Assembly (NCBI RefSeq): GCF_001457455.1 | Contig: NZ_LN831026.1 | Location: forward strand, 1,984,001-2,048,000 | Source: Corynebacterium diphtheriae | Lineage (GTDB): Bacteria > Actinomycetota > Actinomycetes > Mycobacteriales > Mycobacteriaceae | Length of the DNA stretch: 64,000 bases | Reading direction: 5' to 3' | Part shown: piece after piece, positions 9,803 through 19,282 of the stretch | Numbering within the stretch: position 1 is the stretch's first letter | Layout: each line of letters opens with the position of its first letter | The notes under the pieces: generated by a model | The model's database searches: none | Seen by the model: the letters and a program-made list of their open reading frames with translations, nothing else | Told to the model about the DNA's origin: nothing | Made by a program: the position numbers and the translations under genes

Positions 9803-11086
9803 TTAGACGATTCGGTCGAGGATGATCTGGCGTTCGGCTGGTTGTTCGTCACCGATCACAATGCCTGGGGTGATAGATTCGAGGGCACGGTCGAACTTGT
9901 CTGGGGTTTCGGTGTGCAGGGTGAGCAGTTTTTGTCCCTTGACAACTTTTTGGCCTAGATCGGCGTGGATTTCGATGCCGGCGGTGAGCTGTACCGGGTC
10001 TTCTTTGCGTGCGCGTCCGGCACCGAGGCGCCAGCTGCCAACGCCGAGCGCGAGGGCGTCGAGTTCCATGAGGTAGCCGTCGCGGTCGGCGACAACTTCG
10101 TGGGTGTGCTCTGCGCGTGCCATTGGGGCTTCTGGGTCGCCGCCTTGTGCGCGGACCATGCGCTTCCACACGTCCATGGCGCGTCCGTCCTTGAGGCGTT
10201 CTTCAACGTCTGCGTCGTGGATTCCGGCCATTTCGAGCATGTTGCGTGCCAGTTCGCAGGTGAGCTTGACCACGTCTTCTGGGCCGCCGCCGGCGAGAAC
10301 CTCGACGGTTTCCTCGATTTCGAGGGAGTTACCGATCTTCTTGCCCAGTGGTGTGGACATGTCGGTGAGCAGCGCACGGGTGTGAACGCCTGCGTCGTTA
10401 CCGAGGTCGACCATGGTGCGGGCGAGTTCGCGGGCGTGGTCGAGGTCTTTCATAAAGGCACCGCTTCCGACCTTGACGTCCAAGATGAGGGAGTCGGCAC
10501 CGGCGGCGATTTTCTTGCTCATGATGGAGCTTGCGATCAGTGGGACGCAGTCGACGGTGGAGGTGATGTCACGTAGCGCGTAGATCTTCTTATCTGCGGG
10601 TGCAAGTCCGGATCCTGCGGAGGCGATAACAACGCCGGCATCTTTTAGGATGTTCATCATGCGGTCGTTGTTGATGTCTACCTCGAAGCCTGGGATTGCT
10701 TCGAGCTTGTCTAGGGTGCCGCCGGTGTGGCCGAGTCCGCGGCCGGAGAGCATAGGCACTGCGAGGCCATAGCTTGCCACGAGTGGGCCGAGCGGCAGGG
10801 AGAGTTTGTCGCCCACGCCACCGGTGGAGTGCTTGTCGGTGGTCTTTTTGCCAAGGGCACTGAAGTCCATGGTCTGGCCGGAGTTGATCATGGCTTTGGT
10901 CCAGTCGACGATCTCGCGGCGGTTCATGTCGCGGATGAAGATGGCCATGTTGAGTGCTGCCATTTGCTCGTCGCCGATGGCTCCGCGGGTGTAGGCGTCG
11001 ATCACCCAGTTGATTTGTTCGGTGGTCAGTTCGCCACCATCGCGCTTGGTCCGAATGATGTCCACGGCGTCGAATTGTTCGGCCAT
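9803..11086 (-). CDS. deoA: Thymidine/pyrimidine-nucleoside phosphorylase
   Basis: The 427-residue enzyme cleaves (deoxy)pyrimidine nucleosides with phosphate to base and pentose-1-phosphate. It begins with the typical FDAVDIIRTKRDGGELT start, has KHSTGGVGDKLSLPL for phosphate and substrate binding, SGRGLGHTGGTLDKLE, and the C-terminal alpha/beta lobe. Length fits the family. It is divergent from cdd-nupC, giving a nucleoside uptake, deamination and phosphorolysis module. Confidence 0.94.
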   Translation of the reverse strand: MAEQFDAVDIIRTKRDGGELTTEQINWVIDAYTRGAIGDEQMAALNMAIFIRDMNRREIVDWTKAMINSGQTMDFSALGKKTTDKHSTGGVGDKLSLPLGPLVASYGLAVPMLSGRGLGHTGGTLDKLEAIPGFEVDINNDRMMNILKDAGVVIASAGSGLAPADKKIYALRDITSTVDCVPLIASSIMSKKIAAGADSLILDVKVGSGAFMKDLDHARELARTMVDLGNDAGVHTRALLTDMSTPLGKKIGNSLEIEETVEVLAGGGPEDVVKLTCELARNMLEMAGIHDADVEERLKDGRAMDVWKRMVRAQGGDPEAPMARAEHTHEVVADRDGYLMELDALALGVGSWRLGAGRARKEDPVQLTAGIEIHADLGQKVVKGQKLLTLHTETPDKFDRALESITPGIVIGDEQPAERQIILDRIV

Positions 11087-11295
11087 GTCAGTGCTCCTTT
11101 TGGTTAGGGGGATGCTCCGTTAAACAACAGTCGAAGTGATATGTCGCACATTCAGGTTTGTGCGTTGCACATGTCTCTTGCGATTGCCTTTGTGACTGAT
11201 TATCATCACCAGAAGAACAATTGTCAACGGTTTAAATATCATTTGTTCCCCCGCTTGGGTTGGGAGAACAAAAAGCCCTTTCCAAGGACATCCTA
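11087..11295. promoter_or_regulatory. Divergent control region of nucleoside salvage locus
   Basis: These 209 bases separate deoA and cdd and should hold promoters for both directions. Symmetric sequences include TGTGCGTTGCACA near 11157 and the outward arms TTGTTC...GAACAA (about 11243 and 11266), close to the cdd start. No regulator gene is adjacent, so the binding protein cannot be named. Confidence 0.4.
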
Positions 11296-11718
11296 ATGAA
11301 CACAGATTCTCCTAGCCCCGCAGAACTCATCGCGGCGGCACGCGAGGCGGCGCACCACGCATACGCCCCTTATAGCAACTTTCCCGTAGGCGCAACCGTA
11401 CTGACCACCGCAGGCGAGATCTTCACCGGCTGCAATGTGGAAAACGCCGCCTACGGCGACACCATCTGTGCCGAACGCAATGCCATTACCACGATGATCG
11501 CCGCCACCATGCGTGCCGACGAACGCCACATCGCCGCAGTCGCCGTCGTCGGCCTTAAAGCATCCCCATGCTGGCCATGCGGCTCCTGCCGCCAGGTACT
11601 GCGGGAATTCCACTGCGAAACCGTGATCGTCGAAGACGAATCCGGCAACCCTACTTCTCTTCCTTTCGCCGAACTCCTCCCCTATTCTTTCGGCCCTGAA
11701 GCTCTCAAGGACGCATAA
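11296..11718 (+). CDS. cdd: Cytidine deaminase
   Basis: The 140-residue zinc enzyme deaminates cytidine and deoxycytidine to uridine forms. It has YAPYSNFPVGA at the substrate site, the catalytic CNVENAAYGDTICAER (zinc Cys and proton-shuttle Glu), and PCWPCGSCRQVL with the two further zinc cysteines. The ATG at 11296 follows an AAGGA ribosome site. The nupC gene starts three bases after its stop, indicating translational coupling. Confidence 0.95.
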   Translation: MNTDSPSPAELIAAAREAAHHAYAPYSNFPVGATVLTTAGEIFTGCNVENAAYGDTICAERNAITTMIAATMRADERHIAAVAVVGLKASPCWPCGSCRQVLREFHCETVIVEDESGNPTSLPFAELLPYSFGPEALKDA

Positions 11719-11721
11719 ATC

Positions 11722-12936
11722 ATGGATCGCTTACAAGGCATCATTGGCATTATTGCCATCTTCGCCCTACTTATTAGCCTCTCCAACGCTAAACGCCAGA
11801 TCAACTGGCGCACCTTGGGCGTTGGCTTTGCCCTCCAAGTCGGCTTTGCCCTCCTCGTTCTTAAATGGGAAACCGGCTTCCACGCGCTCAAGGCCGTTTC
11901 TGGCGTTGTGGAAAAGCTGATTAACTTCACCAACGAGGGCACATCCTTCGTCTTCGGCGGCCTGTTTGGCGAGGACTCCGGCTTCGTGTTCGCCCTCAAC
12001 GTGCTGCCGGTGATTATCTTCCTCGGTGCCATCATCGGTGCCCTTTACTACCTGCGTATTCTGCAGTTCTTCGTGGAGATCATCGGTACCGCACTGAACA
12101 AGATCTTGGGCACCTCCAAGGTGGAGTCCGTATGGGCTTCTACCGTGATCTTCCTCGGCCAGTCCGAGGCCCCGCTGGTGATTCGCCCCTGGATCCCACA
12201 GCTGACCCGAAGCGAGCTGTTTGCCTGCATGACCGGCGGTTTCGCATCCGTTGCAGGTTCTACGCTGGTTGGTTATTCGCTGTTGGGTGCACCGCTGCCC
12301 TACCTGATTGCCGCATCGGTTATGAACGCACCAGCCTCACTGATGGTTGCTAAGGCGCTCATGCCAGAAACTGAAGCATCCAAGGTGGATGCGAATGTGC
12401 GCAATACTCGCGACGAGTCCTCCAAGAACGTTATCGACGCCATCGGCGCAGGCGCCATGTCCGGTGGTCGCATTGCCGTCGCCGTTGCTTGCTTGCTCAT
12501 CGCCTTTATCGCCATGATCGCCATGCTCTCTGCCATCATCGGTGGCGTGGGCTCGTGGTTCGGCCAAGACAACTGGTCGCTGGAAGGCCTGTTCGGCGTG
12601 ATCTTCTCCCCACTTGCCTGGGCGATCGGTGTTCCTTGGGAAGAAGCAGGCCTTGTGGGTAACTTCATCGGCCAAAAGACCATCCTCAACGAATTCGTCG
12701 GCTACACGGCCTTCTCTGAGCACGTGGATACCCTCAGCGATAAGTCCATCATGCTGGCATCCTTCGCATTGGCTGGCTTTGCTAACCTCTCCTCCATTGC
12801 TATCCAGATCGGCTCCTTCGGCGCACTGTGCCCAGAGCGTCGTTCTGAGGTTGCATCCCTAGGTATGAAGGCACTGTTCGCAGGCTTTTGCACCAACATG
12901 CTCAACGCTGCCATCGTCGGTGTTGTAGCTTTCTAA
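11722..12936 (+). CDS. Concentrative nucleoside transporter (CNT/NupC family)
   Basis: The 404-residue inner-membrane symporter takes up nucleosides with protons or sodium. It has many hydrophobic helices with the CNT signatures GQSEAPLVIRPW, GGFASVAGSTLVGY, and NEFVGYTAF near the second half, plus GALCPERRSEVASLG at the end. With cdd and deoA it forms a complete salvage path: import, deamination and phosphorolysis. A very strong terminator follows at once. Confidence 0.93.
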   Translation: MDRLQGIIGIIAIFALLISLSNAKRQINWRTLGVGFALQVGFALLVLKWETGFHALKAVSGVVEKLINFTNEGTSFVFGGLFGEDSGFVFALNVLPVIIFLGAIIGALYYLRILQFFVEIIGTALNKILGTSKVESVWASTVIFLGQSEAPLVIRPWIPQLTRSELFACMTGGFASVAGSTLVGYSLLGAPLPYLIAASVMNAPASLMVAKALMPETEASKVDANVRNTRDESSKNVIDAIGAGAMSGGRIAVAVACLLIAFIAMIAMLSAIIGGVGSWFGQDNWSLEGLFGVIFSPLAWAIGVPWEEAGLVGNFIGQKTILNEFVGYTAFSEHVDTLSDKSIMLASFALAGFANLSSIAIQIGSFGALCPERRSEVASLGMKALFAGFCTNMLNAAIVGVVAF

Positions 12937-12946
12937 AAACATAGTT

Positions 12947-12986
12947 AAAGGGCGGTTCTCCTTGATCTCAAGGAGAACCGCCCTTT
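12947..12986 (+). terminator. Strong hairpin terminator after nupC
   Basis: Two perfectly complementary 19-base arms (12947-12965 and 12968-12986) lie directly after the nupC stop. The arms start with A and end with T, as expected for a bidirectional intrinsic terminator. Confidence 0.85.
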
Positions 12987-13000
12987 AGTGTTTTCTAGCG

Positions 13001-13939
13001 GGCTCTTCCGGTTTTAGAGTGCATTGATTAGCTCGCCGAGGGTTCAGGCGTGGCACAAGATACTAGGGTCCTTAGCTTTACAGGAATAAAGGTATCTAAA
13101 CCAACCACCCCAAAACCAAGCACCTACCGTGCAGCCCAACGGAAATGTCATCGTTATTGAAGCCGAGCCCGTCGAGTCCATCAATGAATGCCCCACGTGC
13201 GGGCAGCCTAGAGTATTGCGCGACCACATCATCCGCCCCGCCCAGCTTCTTGACGTTACCCCAGAAAGAAACACTAACACGTTTGCGAACATGACTAAAT
13301 AATCACAGCGAAGTTCCATAATCAGATCACCATCACCAACATGAACGGCTTCCAAGGCTATACCACCGCCACCGGCGACGTCATTTTCAACGCTACCCAA
13401 GTCATAGACCCCGTTCCACGTTGTACACCTAGCCGGTGACAAGCCCCGCGGGCGGCTTGAAAAACTGTTTGACTTCAACGACGACTACGCGCCATTACAA
13501 CAGACCTGGAACTACTACCAACAAGCAAGCAGCCAAGAAAGCCATGAGCACACTCATTGACACGCTTGCTGGTATGAAAGACGCTAGGGTCGCTGAGATC
13601 GCGCAGCTGGGCAGGACCATGAACAAGCGGCGCAAGAACATCCTCGCCTACATCCGACACACAATCAATGCACTCTAAAACCGGAAGAGCCACTAAACGG
13701 GGGTATTTCGAAGCATTTTTCTCAGAGCTTCACACCAAATCGCTTCCAAACCGGCCGTTTGAGCAGATTTGGTGTGAAGTGCCGTCTTTTCGGGGGTGAG
13801 CGGGGGTAGCGCGCCCACCAACGCCCACCAACACCAGCCAATCCCAGCCAAGCCATGGTTGTGAAAAACGTCCCGCTCCACACAGAGCCACGCCCGAACC
13901 CCGGCGAACTAATCAATACACTCGAAAACCGGAAGAGCC
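13001..13939 (+). mobile_element. Decayed ISL3-family element with three matching ends
   Basis: Two 29-base ends at 13001-13029 and 13663-13691 are perfect inverted copies, starting GGCTCTTCCGG. A third copy at 13911-13939 matches the second at 27 of 29 bases. Between the first two lie broken pieces of an ISL3 transposase. One is the zinc-finger N-terminal part near 13140-13260 (CPTCGQPRVLRDH). The other is a C-terminal part near 13470-13678 (STLIDTLAGMKDARVAEIAQ, LGRTMNKRRKNILAYI). The middle of the transposase is gone. No direct target duplication was found. Confidence 0.8.
13728..13779. repeat. Large inverted repeat inside ISL3 remnant
   Basis: Perfect 13-base arms CTTCACACCAAAT (13728-13740) and ATTTGGTGTGAAG (13767-13779) surround a partly self-complementary centre. 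It sits in the 220-base segment between the second and third ISL3-type ends, where no coding sequence is visible. It may be a terminator or part of a non-autonomous unit. Confidence 0.55.
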
Positions 13940-13952
13940 CCTTTAGTGCCTT

Positions 13953-15515
13953 TTAGCGCTCAGGCTTCACGATTGGGAACAGTACCGTCTCGCGGATGCC
14001 AAGACCGGTCAGGGCCATCAGGAGGCGGTCAATGCCCATACCGCAGCCTGCCGTTGGTGGCATGCCCTGTTCCATAGCTGCGAGGAAGTCCTCATCCAAG
14101 ACCATGGCCTCATCGTCGCCACCGGCGGCAAGACGAGCCTGATCTTCGAATCGCTCGCGCTGGATGACGGGGTCGACAAGCTCGGAGTAGCCGGTTGCTA
14201 GCTCGAAACCGCGCACGTAGAGGTCCCACTTCTCGGTAACACCTGGTTTGGAGCGGTGCTGGCGAGTCAGCGGCGAGGTTTCTACTGGGAAGTCACGCAC
14301 AAAGATTGGGCCGTAGAGCTGGTCTTCGCACAGGTGCTCCCAGATCTCTTCGACCAGCTTGCCGTGGCCCCAACCGCCCTTGGCTGGAACGTCCAAGCCG
14401 ATAACGGCAGCAATTGCTTTGAGTTCGTCCACGGTGGAGTCGATGGTGACCTCTGGCTGGCCTGGGAACTTGCGTGCCAACGCCTCGTTGAGCGATGGGT
14501 ACATCTCGATGGTCTTCCATTCGCCGCCGAGGTCGTACTCGGTGCCGTCGACAAGCGTGACGGTGGTGGAGCCAAAGACTTCCATTGCGACGGACTGGAT
14601 GAGCTCTTGGATCATCTTTGCGCCGTCATCGTAGGTACCCCATGCCTGGTAGGTTTCCAGCATGGCGAACTCTGGGGAGTGCGAGGAGTCCACGCCCTCG
14701 TTGCGGAAGTTGCGGTTAACCTCGAAGACACGCTCGATACCACCAACCACGCAGCGCTTGAGGTAAAGCTCTGGCGCGATACGCAGGTAGAGGTCGATAT
14801 CAAGGGCGTTGGAGTGCGTAATAAACGGGCGTGCCGCTGCGCCACCATGCAGGGTCTGCAGCATGGGGGTTTCAACCTCCATGAAGTCCTGGCCCTCCAA
14901 GTAGTGACGCAAAGCGCGCATGACCTTAATACGAGTCATGGCATTGGTACGAGCCTGCTCACGCATAATCAAGTCGGTGTAACGGTGGCGGATACGCATG
15001 TCCTCGCTCATGTCAGCGAAGGCCACAGGCAGTGGGCGTAGCGATTTCGACGCCATGTGCCACGAGTTGACCATCACAGAAAGCTCGCCACGCTTGGAGG
15101 CGACAACGGTGCCGCGGATAGAGACGATGTCGCCTAGGTCAACATCGGCCTTCCACGAAGCAAGTGACTCCTCGCCAACCTCAGCCAAAGACAACATGGC
15201 CTGCATATATTCGCCGTTGCCCTCTTGAAGAGCAGCGAAGCACAGCTTGCCGGTGTTGCGGATAAACAGGGCGCGGCCGGTGATGGCAACCTCTACGCCG
15301 GAATCCTCGCCTGGTTCGAGGTAGGTAACGCCTGGCTTGTCGCCCTTTTCACCCTCTGGCACAGCTGCAAACTTCTCGCGCAGCTCGGTGATCGAGTGGG
15401 TGCGGTCAACGATAACTGGATACGGCTCCACGCCGGCGTCGATAAGCTTCTGGCGCTTCTCGCGACGAATGCGGAGCTGCTCAGGTACGTCTTGGGTGTT
15501 TTTAGCGTTACTCAC
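13953..15515 (-). CDS. lysS: Lysyl-tRNA synthetase, class II
   Basis: The 520-residue class II synthetase charges tRNA-Lys. It shows the anticodon-binding OB fold in the first 170 residues and class II motif 2 ([14 protein letters not shown]). Motif 3 lies near the C-terminus ([15 protein letters not shown]), followed by the usual [11 protein letters not shown] tail. The start is GTG (GTGAGTAACGCT). It ends next to the ISL3 remnant. Upstream lies the promoter region shared with the RiPP locus. Confidence 0.96.
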   Translation of the reverse strand: MSNAKNTQDVPEQLRIRREKRQKLIDAGVEPYPVIVDRTHSITELREKFAAVPEGEKGDKPGVTYLEPGEDSGVEVAITGRALFIRNTGKLCFAALQEGNGEYMQAMLSLAEVGEESLASWKADVDLGDIVSIRGTVVASKRGELSVMVNSWHMASKSLRPLPVAFADMSEDMRIRHRYTDLIMREQARTNAMTRIKVMRALRHYLEGQDFMEVETPMLQTLHGGAAARPFITHSNALDIDLYLRIAPELYLKRCVVGGIERVFEVNRNFRNEGVDSSHSPEFAMLETYQAWGTYDDGAKMIQELIQSVAMEVFGSTTVTLVDGTEYDLGGEWKTIEMYPSLNEALARKFPGQPEVTIDSTVDELKAIAAVIGLDVPAKGGWGHGKLVEEIWEHLCEDQLYGPIFVRDFPVETSPLTRQHRSKPGVTEKWDLYVRGFELATGYSELVDPVIQRERFEDQARLAAGGDDEAMVLDEDFLAAMEQGMPPTAGCGMGIDRLLMALTGLGIRETVLFPIVKPER

Positions 15516-15981
15516 GCTACATCAGGGTAGTGCACTTCCTGGCCACCCACCAATAGTCCCCACATCTTGCACACCTTTCCCCCACACGAATATCCCTCTC
15601 ACCGTGCAGACTGTCTTTCTGTGGACAACTCTGCTTCTAGTCGCAAGCTATCCACAGAAGCTCTCCGAATAGACTGCGGGCTCTTGATGTTGTGAACCTT
15701 TTATGCTGCGGGACGAATCGCCCGCTAGCGCACTCAAGCTCCTCCGCCCATCACCAGCAGTTTCTGATAAATATCTATCTTTTTAATAACCTTTCCGATC
15801 CTAAGCCATATTTTGCGGTAAACTTTTGCCAATAAATTTTTGATTCTTCTTCGGATCATCCCCGAGCCACCACCCCGCTTATCGGCACGCTCGTTCCCGT
15901 CGAAAAGCCCTTTGTGCTCTAGAAATCCGACGATGAGTTGAAGGTTTGTGCGAGATTGCTCCCCAAAGGAATGGTGATCGT
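15516..15981. promoter_or_regulatory. Divergent region between lysS and RiPP locus
   Basis: These 466 bases contain no credible gene. They must hold the lysS promoter and probably the promoter of the RiPP operon. A notable inverted pair TTCTGTGGA (15617-15625) and TCCACAGAA (15651-15659) lies near lysS and includes DnaA-box-like TCCACA. The right half is AT-richer (15765-15840) and would suit the operon promoter. No regulator gene is in the locus. Confidence 0.4.
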
Positions 15982-17700
15982 ATGACCCGTATCGTACAGA
16001 ATTCCCGACGTCCCGCCGGCTTGCCAGAGACTGAGAATTCCACAGCAGCTCAGGGATGGAAACCGTTCCTGCACAGTAATGTGATGTTCTCGGAGACACC
16101 CACGGGCGTAGAGTTTCACGATGACTTTCGTCGATTTTCTATCGACGGCCCCGGCGCATACAAAGCTTTCCGTGCCGCAACACCCCTTTTTGAAGGCAAC
16201 GTACTCTTCGCAGATGCTCTCCAACACCTGGGCCCTGCCGGTGCTCAGACCATCAAGCTATTCGAATCCGAGTTATACCGGCATGGGATGCTCACACGGC
16301 TGACCCCGGAAAACCCTTCTGTTGCCGCATACCAGTGGGGCGGCCCCTTGGACGGGATCTTGAGGCTCCTCGCAAACTACACGCCCACTCCCATTGCTGT
16401 TCTAGAAAAGATTAGCCGCACGCCTTTTACTATCTGCTGCAACCACCCGGAAAGCGCTCATCTAATCAAAGCAAGTTTGGAAGAAAACGGCTGTGCAACA
16501 GTGCGTTGTGCAGCGCTTTCTCCGGATACGTCGCACCTCCGCCCCCTGCTCTCTCTGAGCTGGCGCGAACTCAGCGACGCCGCCACCATCACCGTCCACA
16601 GAATTGGCAATGGATTGGTCATCGCATCAGATGTCGCGGCCGAGGCAGTGGCTGCGACGCATGTGTTGGAGTCTTTATCCAATGAGACAGAAACCGCTGA
16701 GGTTCCAGAAGCTCTCATCCGCATGGCTGGAATCGTCGCGTCCTTTGAGGCTTTCAAGATTGTCTCTGGTGTCATGCCAGCAACGCTCACGCAAGCGCTA
16801 GTTCGCATCGACCTTTCCACCGGTGAGGTGACCCAACACCAGCTAGGACAGCAGCAGCACGATAATGGCGATTCTCCCCTGTTTTCTCTGGTTGATCCGC
16901 TTCTGGGCTTCACGCCGCGCTTCCTTGACGACGATATAACTCAGATGCCCTTGCGGCTATCGCAAGTGCCCGTGACCAGCCCCGATCAACGGCGTTGGGT
17001 TGTCACCGGTTGGGCGCTAGACACTCTGGAGGCTGCACGTGAACGCGCAGTTGAGAAAGCCACTACCCGCGTCCTTCTCTCCCAACAGTCAGCACGGACT
17101 ATACTGGACGCCCCTTTAATGCAGCCCACTGGGCTTCCCACACCGGCTGCCGTGGGAAGTTCCCAGGAAGAAGCCATGGAACGCGCTCTCCCGCGTGCAG
17201 CCGCTTATTGGTCTTTTCACTCTGCAACGCAGGGCATCTCGGAGGTTGTTCCGTTTCATGCAGGCTCTGAGCCCACATCTTGCGTACGAGATGCTCAGGA
17301 ACTCTATGGCGCAGCCACGTCTACGTTCTTAGAGCTCACGCCTCTGTGGGGCCATTCAGTAGTCGTTGTTCAATGTGACAATCCGATTCTTAGCGTCGTG
17401 GCGGCAGGAGACACGGCAGAACAAGCCGCGGTATCAGCCGCCTACGGCCACCTCGCGCTTGCACAACTGCATGCGGACAAGCACTGTCCGCCGCACGACA
17501 GCTGGTCGCATGCACTTCCGGCGTTAGACTTAAGAGAATCCAGCATGCGCTGCCTTGCAGAGGAACCGGTGACTGAGCTTTTAACAGATCCCCGTCTCTC
17601 TGCCGCCGGGCTCACTGCCGTGGCGTTGCGCCCACGCACGTGGATACCTGCTTCCCCGCCTACCGTCGACTCGGCCGTTCATCGGCCTCTTGTCTCATGA
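15982..17700 (+). CDS. Leader-binding ocin-ThiF-like protein of azole RiPP cyclodehydratase
   Basis: The 572-residue protein fits the partner (TbtF/ocin-ThiF-like) of a YcaO cyclodehydratase. Residues about 40-105 (FHDDFRRFSIDG to YRHGMLT) resemble a winged-helix RiPP recognition element that would bind the precursor leader. The C-terminal half (DPLLGFTPRFLD, ARERAVEKA, QEEAMERALPRA) looks like a YcaO layout without the catalytic ER motifs; this is inference. I chose the ATG at 15982, behind AAAGGA, over a TTG 36 bases upstream. Its stop overlaps the next start as ATGA. It is the first gene of the biosynthetic operon. Confidence 0.72.
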   Translation: MTRIVQNSRRPAGLPETENSTAAQGWKPFLHSNVMFSETPTGVEFHDDFRRFSIDGPGAYKAFRAATPLFEGNVLFADALQHLGPAGAQTIKLFESELYRHGMLTRLTPENPSVAAYQWGGPLDGILRLLANYTPTPIAVLEKISRTPFTICCNHPESAHLIKASLEENGCATVRCAALSPDTSHLRPLLSLSWRELSDAATITVHRIGNGLVIASDVAAEAVAATHVLESLSNETETAEVPEALIRMAGIVASFEAFKIVSGVMPATLTQALVRIDLSTGEVTQHQLGQQQHDNGDSPLFSLVDPLLGFTPRFLDDDITQMPLRLSQVPVTSPDQRRWVVTGWALDTLEAARERAVEKATTRVLLSQQSARTILDAPLMQPTGLPTPAAVGSSQEEAMERALPRAAAYWSFHSATQGISEVVPFHAGSEPTSCVRDAQELYGAATSTFLELTPLWGHSVVVVQCDNPILSVVAAGDTAEQAAVSAAYGHLALAQLHADKHCPPHDSWSHALPALDLRESSMRCLAEEPVTELLTDPRLSAAGLTAVALRPRTWIPASPPTVDSAVHRPLVS

Positions 17701-19247
17701 CTACGCGCGTCGCCTACCTGTACTGCCCGGCGCGCAGTTTCCCAGCGCACGCCCTGCCTCCGCGTCATGAGCAGTGGATAGCAGTCCCCTCCAAGGTGTG
17801 CAGGGTCTGCCTTAACGCATGGGTGGATCGCACGGAAGAGGCTGCGGACTGGGTTAAGGCTGCTAGAGTACCCGGCTTCATCAGACGTTGGCTGTCTGAG
17901 CGTGTGCACTACGTCGAGCGCCCCTTGGGAGGTTGGAGGCTAGCAGCTACTGATGCGCAGTGCCTCTCCAGTTCTACGGTATTTATTCCGCCAAGCCCGT
18001 GCTGTACTGAGCACCACGATTGTGCTGCTAACGCAGAGGTTTCCGATCTCACAGGGCCTGTGTTAGCACCGTGTGGGACGGGGCCGATCACGGAGATTCG
18101 CCGTCCTGGAATGGTGGTTTCCCGTGGAACCATGCCTACAGTGGGGTCTCGACCAGCATTCCATTGGAGTGGTCAGGCGCCGACCATTGCTGAGAGCCGA
18201 AAGCTGGCTCTTTGTGAGGCCGTCGAGCGCGCATCCGCATGTGGGAATGAGGGAGCGGGAGGCGTCGATACGCATATTCCCCACGTCCCTGCCACTGATT
18301 TTGGGGTGGACAACGAACGGTGGAACCGTTCTTACGATCACTGCCGCAATTGGACACGCGCTATTCGCCTGGGAGATGAAACCGCATGGGCAGTCCCCAC
18401 GGATATGGCGTTTTTCTGGTCTGACGCACAAGCTCGTTTTTGCTTCGATTCCTCCAGCGGCGCCGCGGTGGGGCGCACATGGGAGGACGCGGTGATGTCT
18501 GGGTTAGTAGAGGTCATTGAACGTGACGCTGTCCTGTCCGTATGGCATGGTTCTATGACCGTCCCAGAGATCAATGTTGACTCGATCAATGATCGCACTT
18601 ACCAGGCAATGCTGCGGCACCTTCGCAGGCAAGGGCTGGTTATCCGCGCGTTTTACTGCCCGCTGAGTGTAGGAGTTCCTGCTGTTATTGCGGTATGCAT
18701 GGATACTGAGCGCACTTTCCTCTGTGTTGGGGCAGCTGCCGCACCCGATCCCTATGTCGCAGTACGCAAAGCTCTACGGGAGGTCATGGCGGATTATCCG
18801 CAGTCGCGTTTGCTTGCTAGTACACGGTTATCAGACGCTGCCGCAGTGCGTGCGGACGGTTCCGGGGCAGCTCATCGCCTCAGCGTTGCCGCTTCCGAGC
18901 TTATCGACGCCGCCGCTTTCCTCCTCCTGCCCCGTAAAGAGCTGCTCCGTGTCTCCGACATCCCGGGGTGTCCTCGCTTGTCTCTCGTTGAGCTAGTCGA
19001 GCGTCTCAAAGCACATGGCTTTTACGGCTATGTTGTCGACTTCACCCAGAGTTATCACCAAATGGTGGGGCTTTCAGCTGTCAAGGTTATTGTCCCTGGT
19101 CTCTTGCCGCTGGAATATATCGGACAGCTGACTAGGGCATTGCATATGCCTAGGTTGAGGCAACAGATGACATGTTTTCGCGCTTTGGGCCTAGCCCCTC
19201 CCAGCTCACCTCCCCGTCTCAATCTTGTTCCGCACCCGCTTCCTTAA
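17697..19247 (+). CDS. YcaO cyclodehydratase, azoline-forming
   Basis: The 516-residue YcaO enzyme should use ATP to cyclise Cys, and perhaps Ser/Thr, of the precursor to azolines. ATP-site motifs are visible in ESRKLALCEAVERAS and SSGAAVGRTW followed by GLVEVIERDA. The protein ends in NLVPHPLP, the PxPxP tail typical of azoline-forming YcaOs. An N-terminal part with CRVC, a CC pair and further cysteines may bind zinc. The ATG overlaps the previous stop. An earlier GTG would run back into the upstream gene and is not preferred. Confidence 0.87.
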   Translation: MTTRVAYLYCPARSFPAHALPPRHEQWIAVPSKVCRVCLNAWVDRTEEAADWVKAARVPGFIRRWLSERVHYVERPLGGWRLAATDAQCLSSSTVFIPPSPCCTEHHDCAANAEVSDLTGPVLAPCGTGPITEIRRPGMVVSRGTMPTVGSRPAFHWSGQAPTIAESRKLALCEAVERASACGNEGAGGVDTHIPHVPATDFGVDNERWNRSYDHCRNWTRAIRLGDETAWAVPTDMAFFWSDAQARFCFDSSSGAAVGRTWEDAVMSGLVEVIERDAVLSVWHGSMTVPEINVDSINDRTYQAMLRHLRRQGLVIRAFYCPLSVGVPAVIAVCMDTERTFLCVGAAAAPDPYVAVRKALREVMADYPQSRLLASTRLSDAAAVRADGSGAAHRLSVAASELIDAAAFLLLPRKELLRVSDIPGCPRLSLVELVERLKAHGFYGYVVDFTQSYHQMVGLSAVKVIVPGLLPLEYIGQLTRALHMPRLRQQMTCFRALGLAPPSSPPRLNLVPHPLP

Positions 19248-19282
19248 TGTTCCTCATGTTTCGCTGAAAGGTGGTGAGTCCT

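Noticed and set aside
15617..15659. Possible replication origin from DnaA-box-like TCCACA pair
   Set aside because: Only two partial boxes in inverted order and no dnaA, dnaN or parAB nearby; more likely a local control element of lysS.
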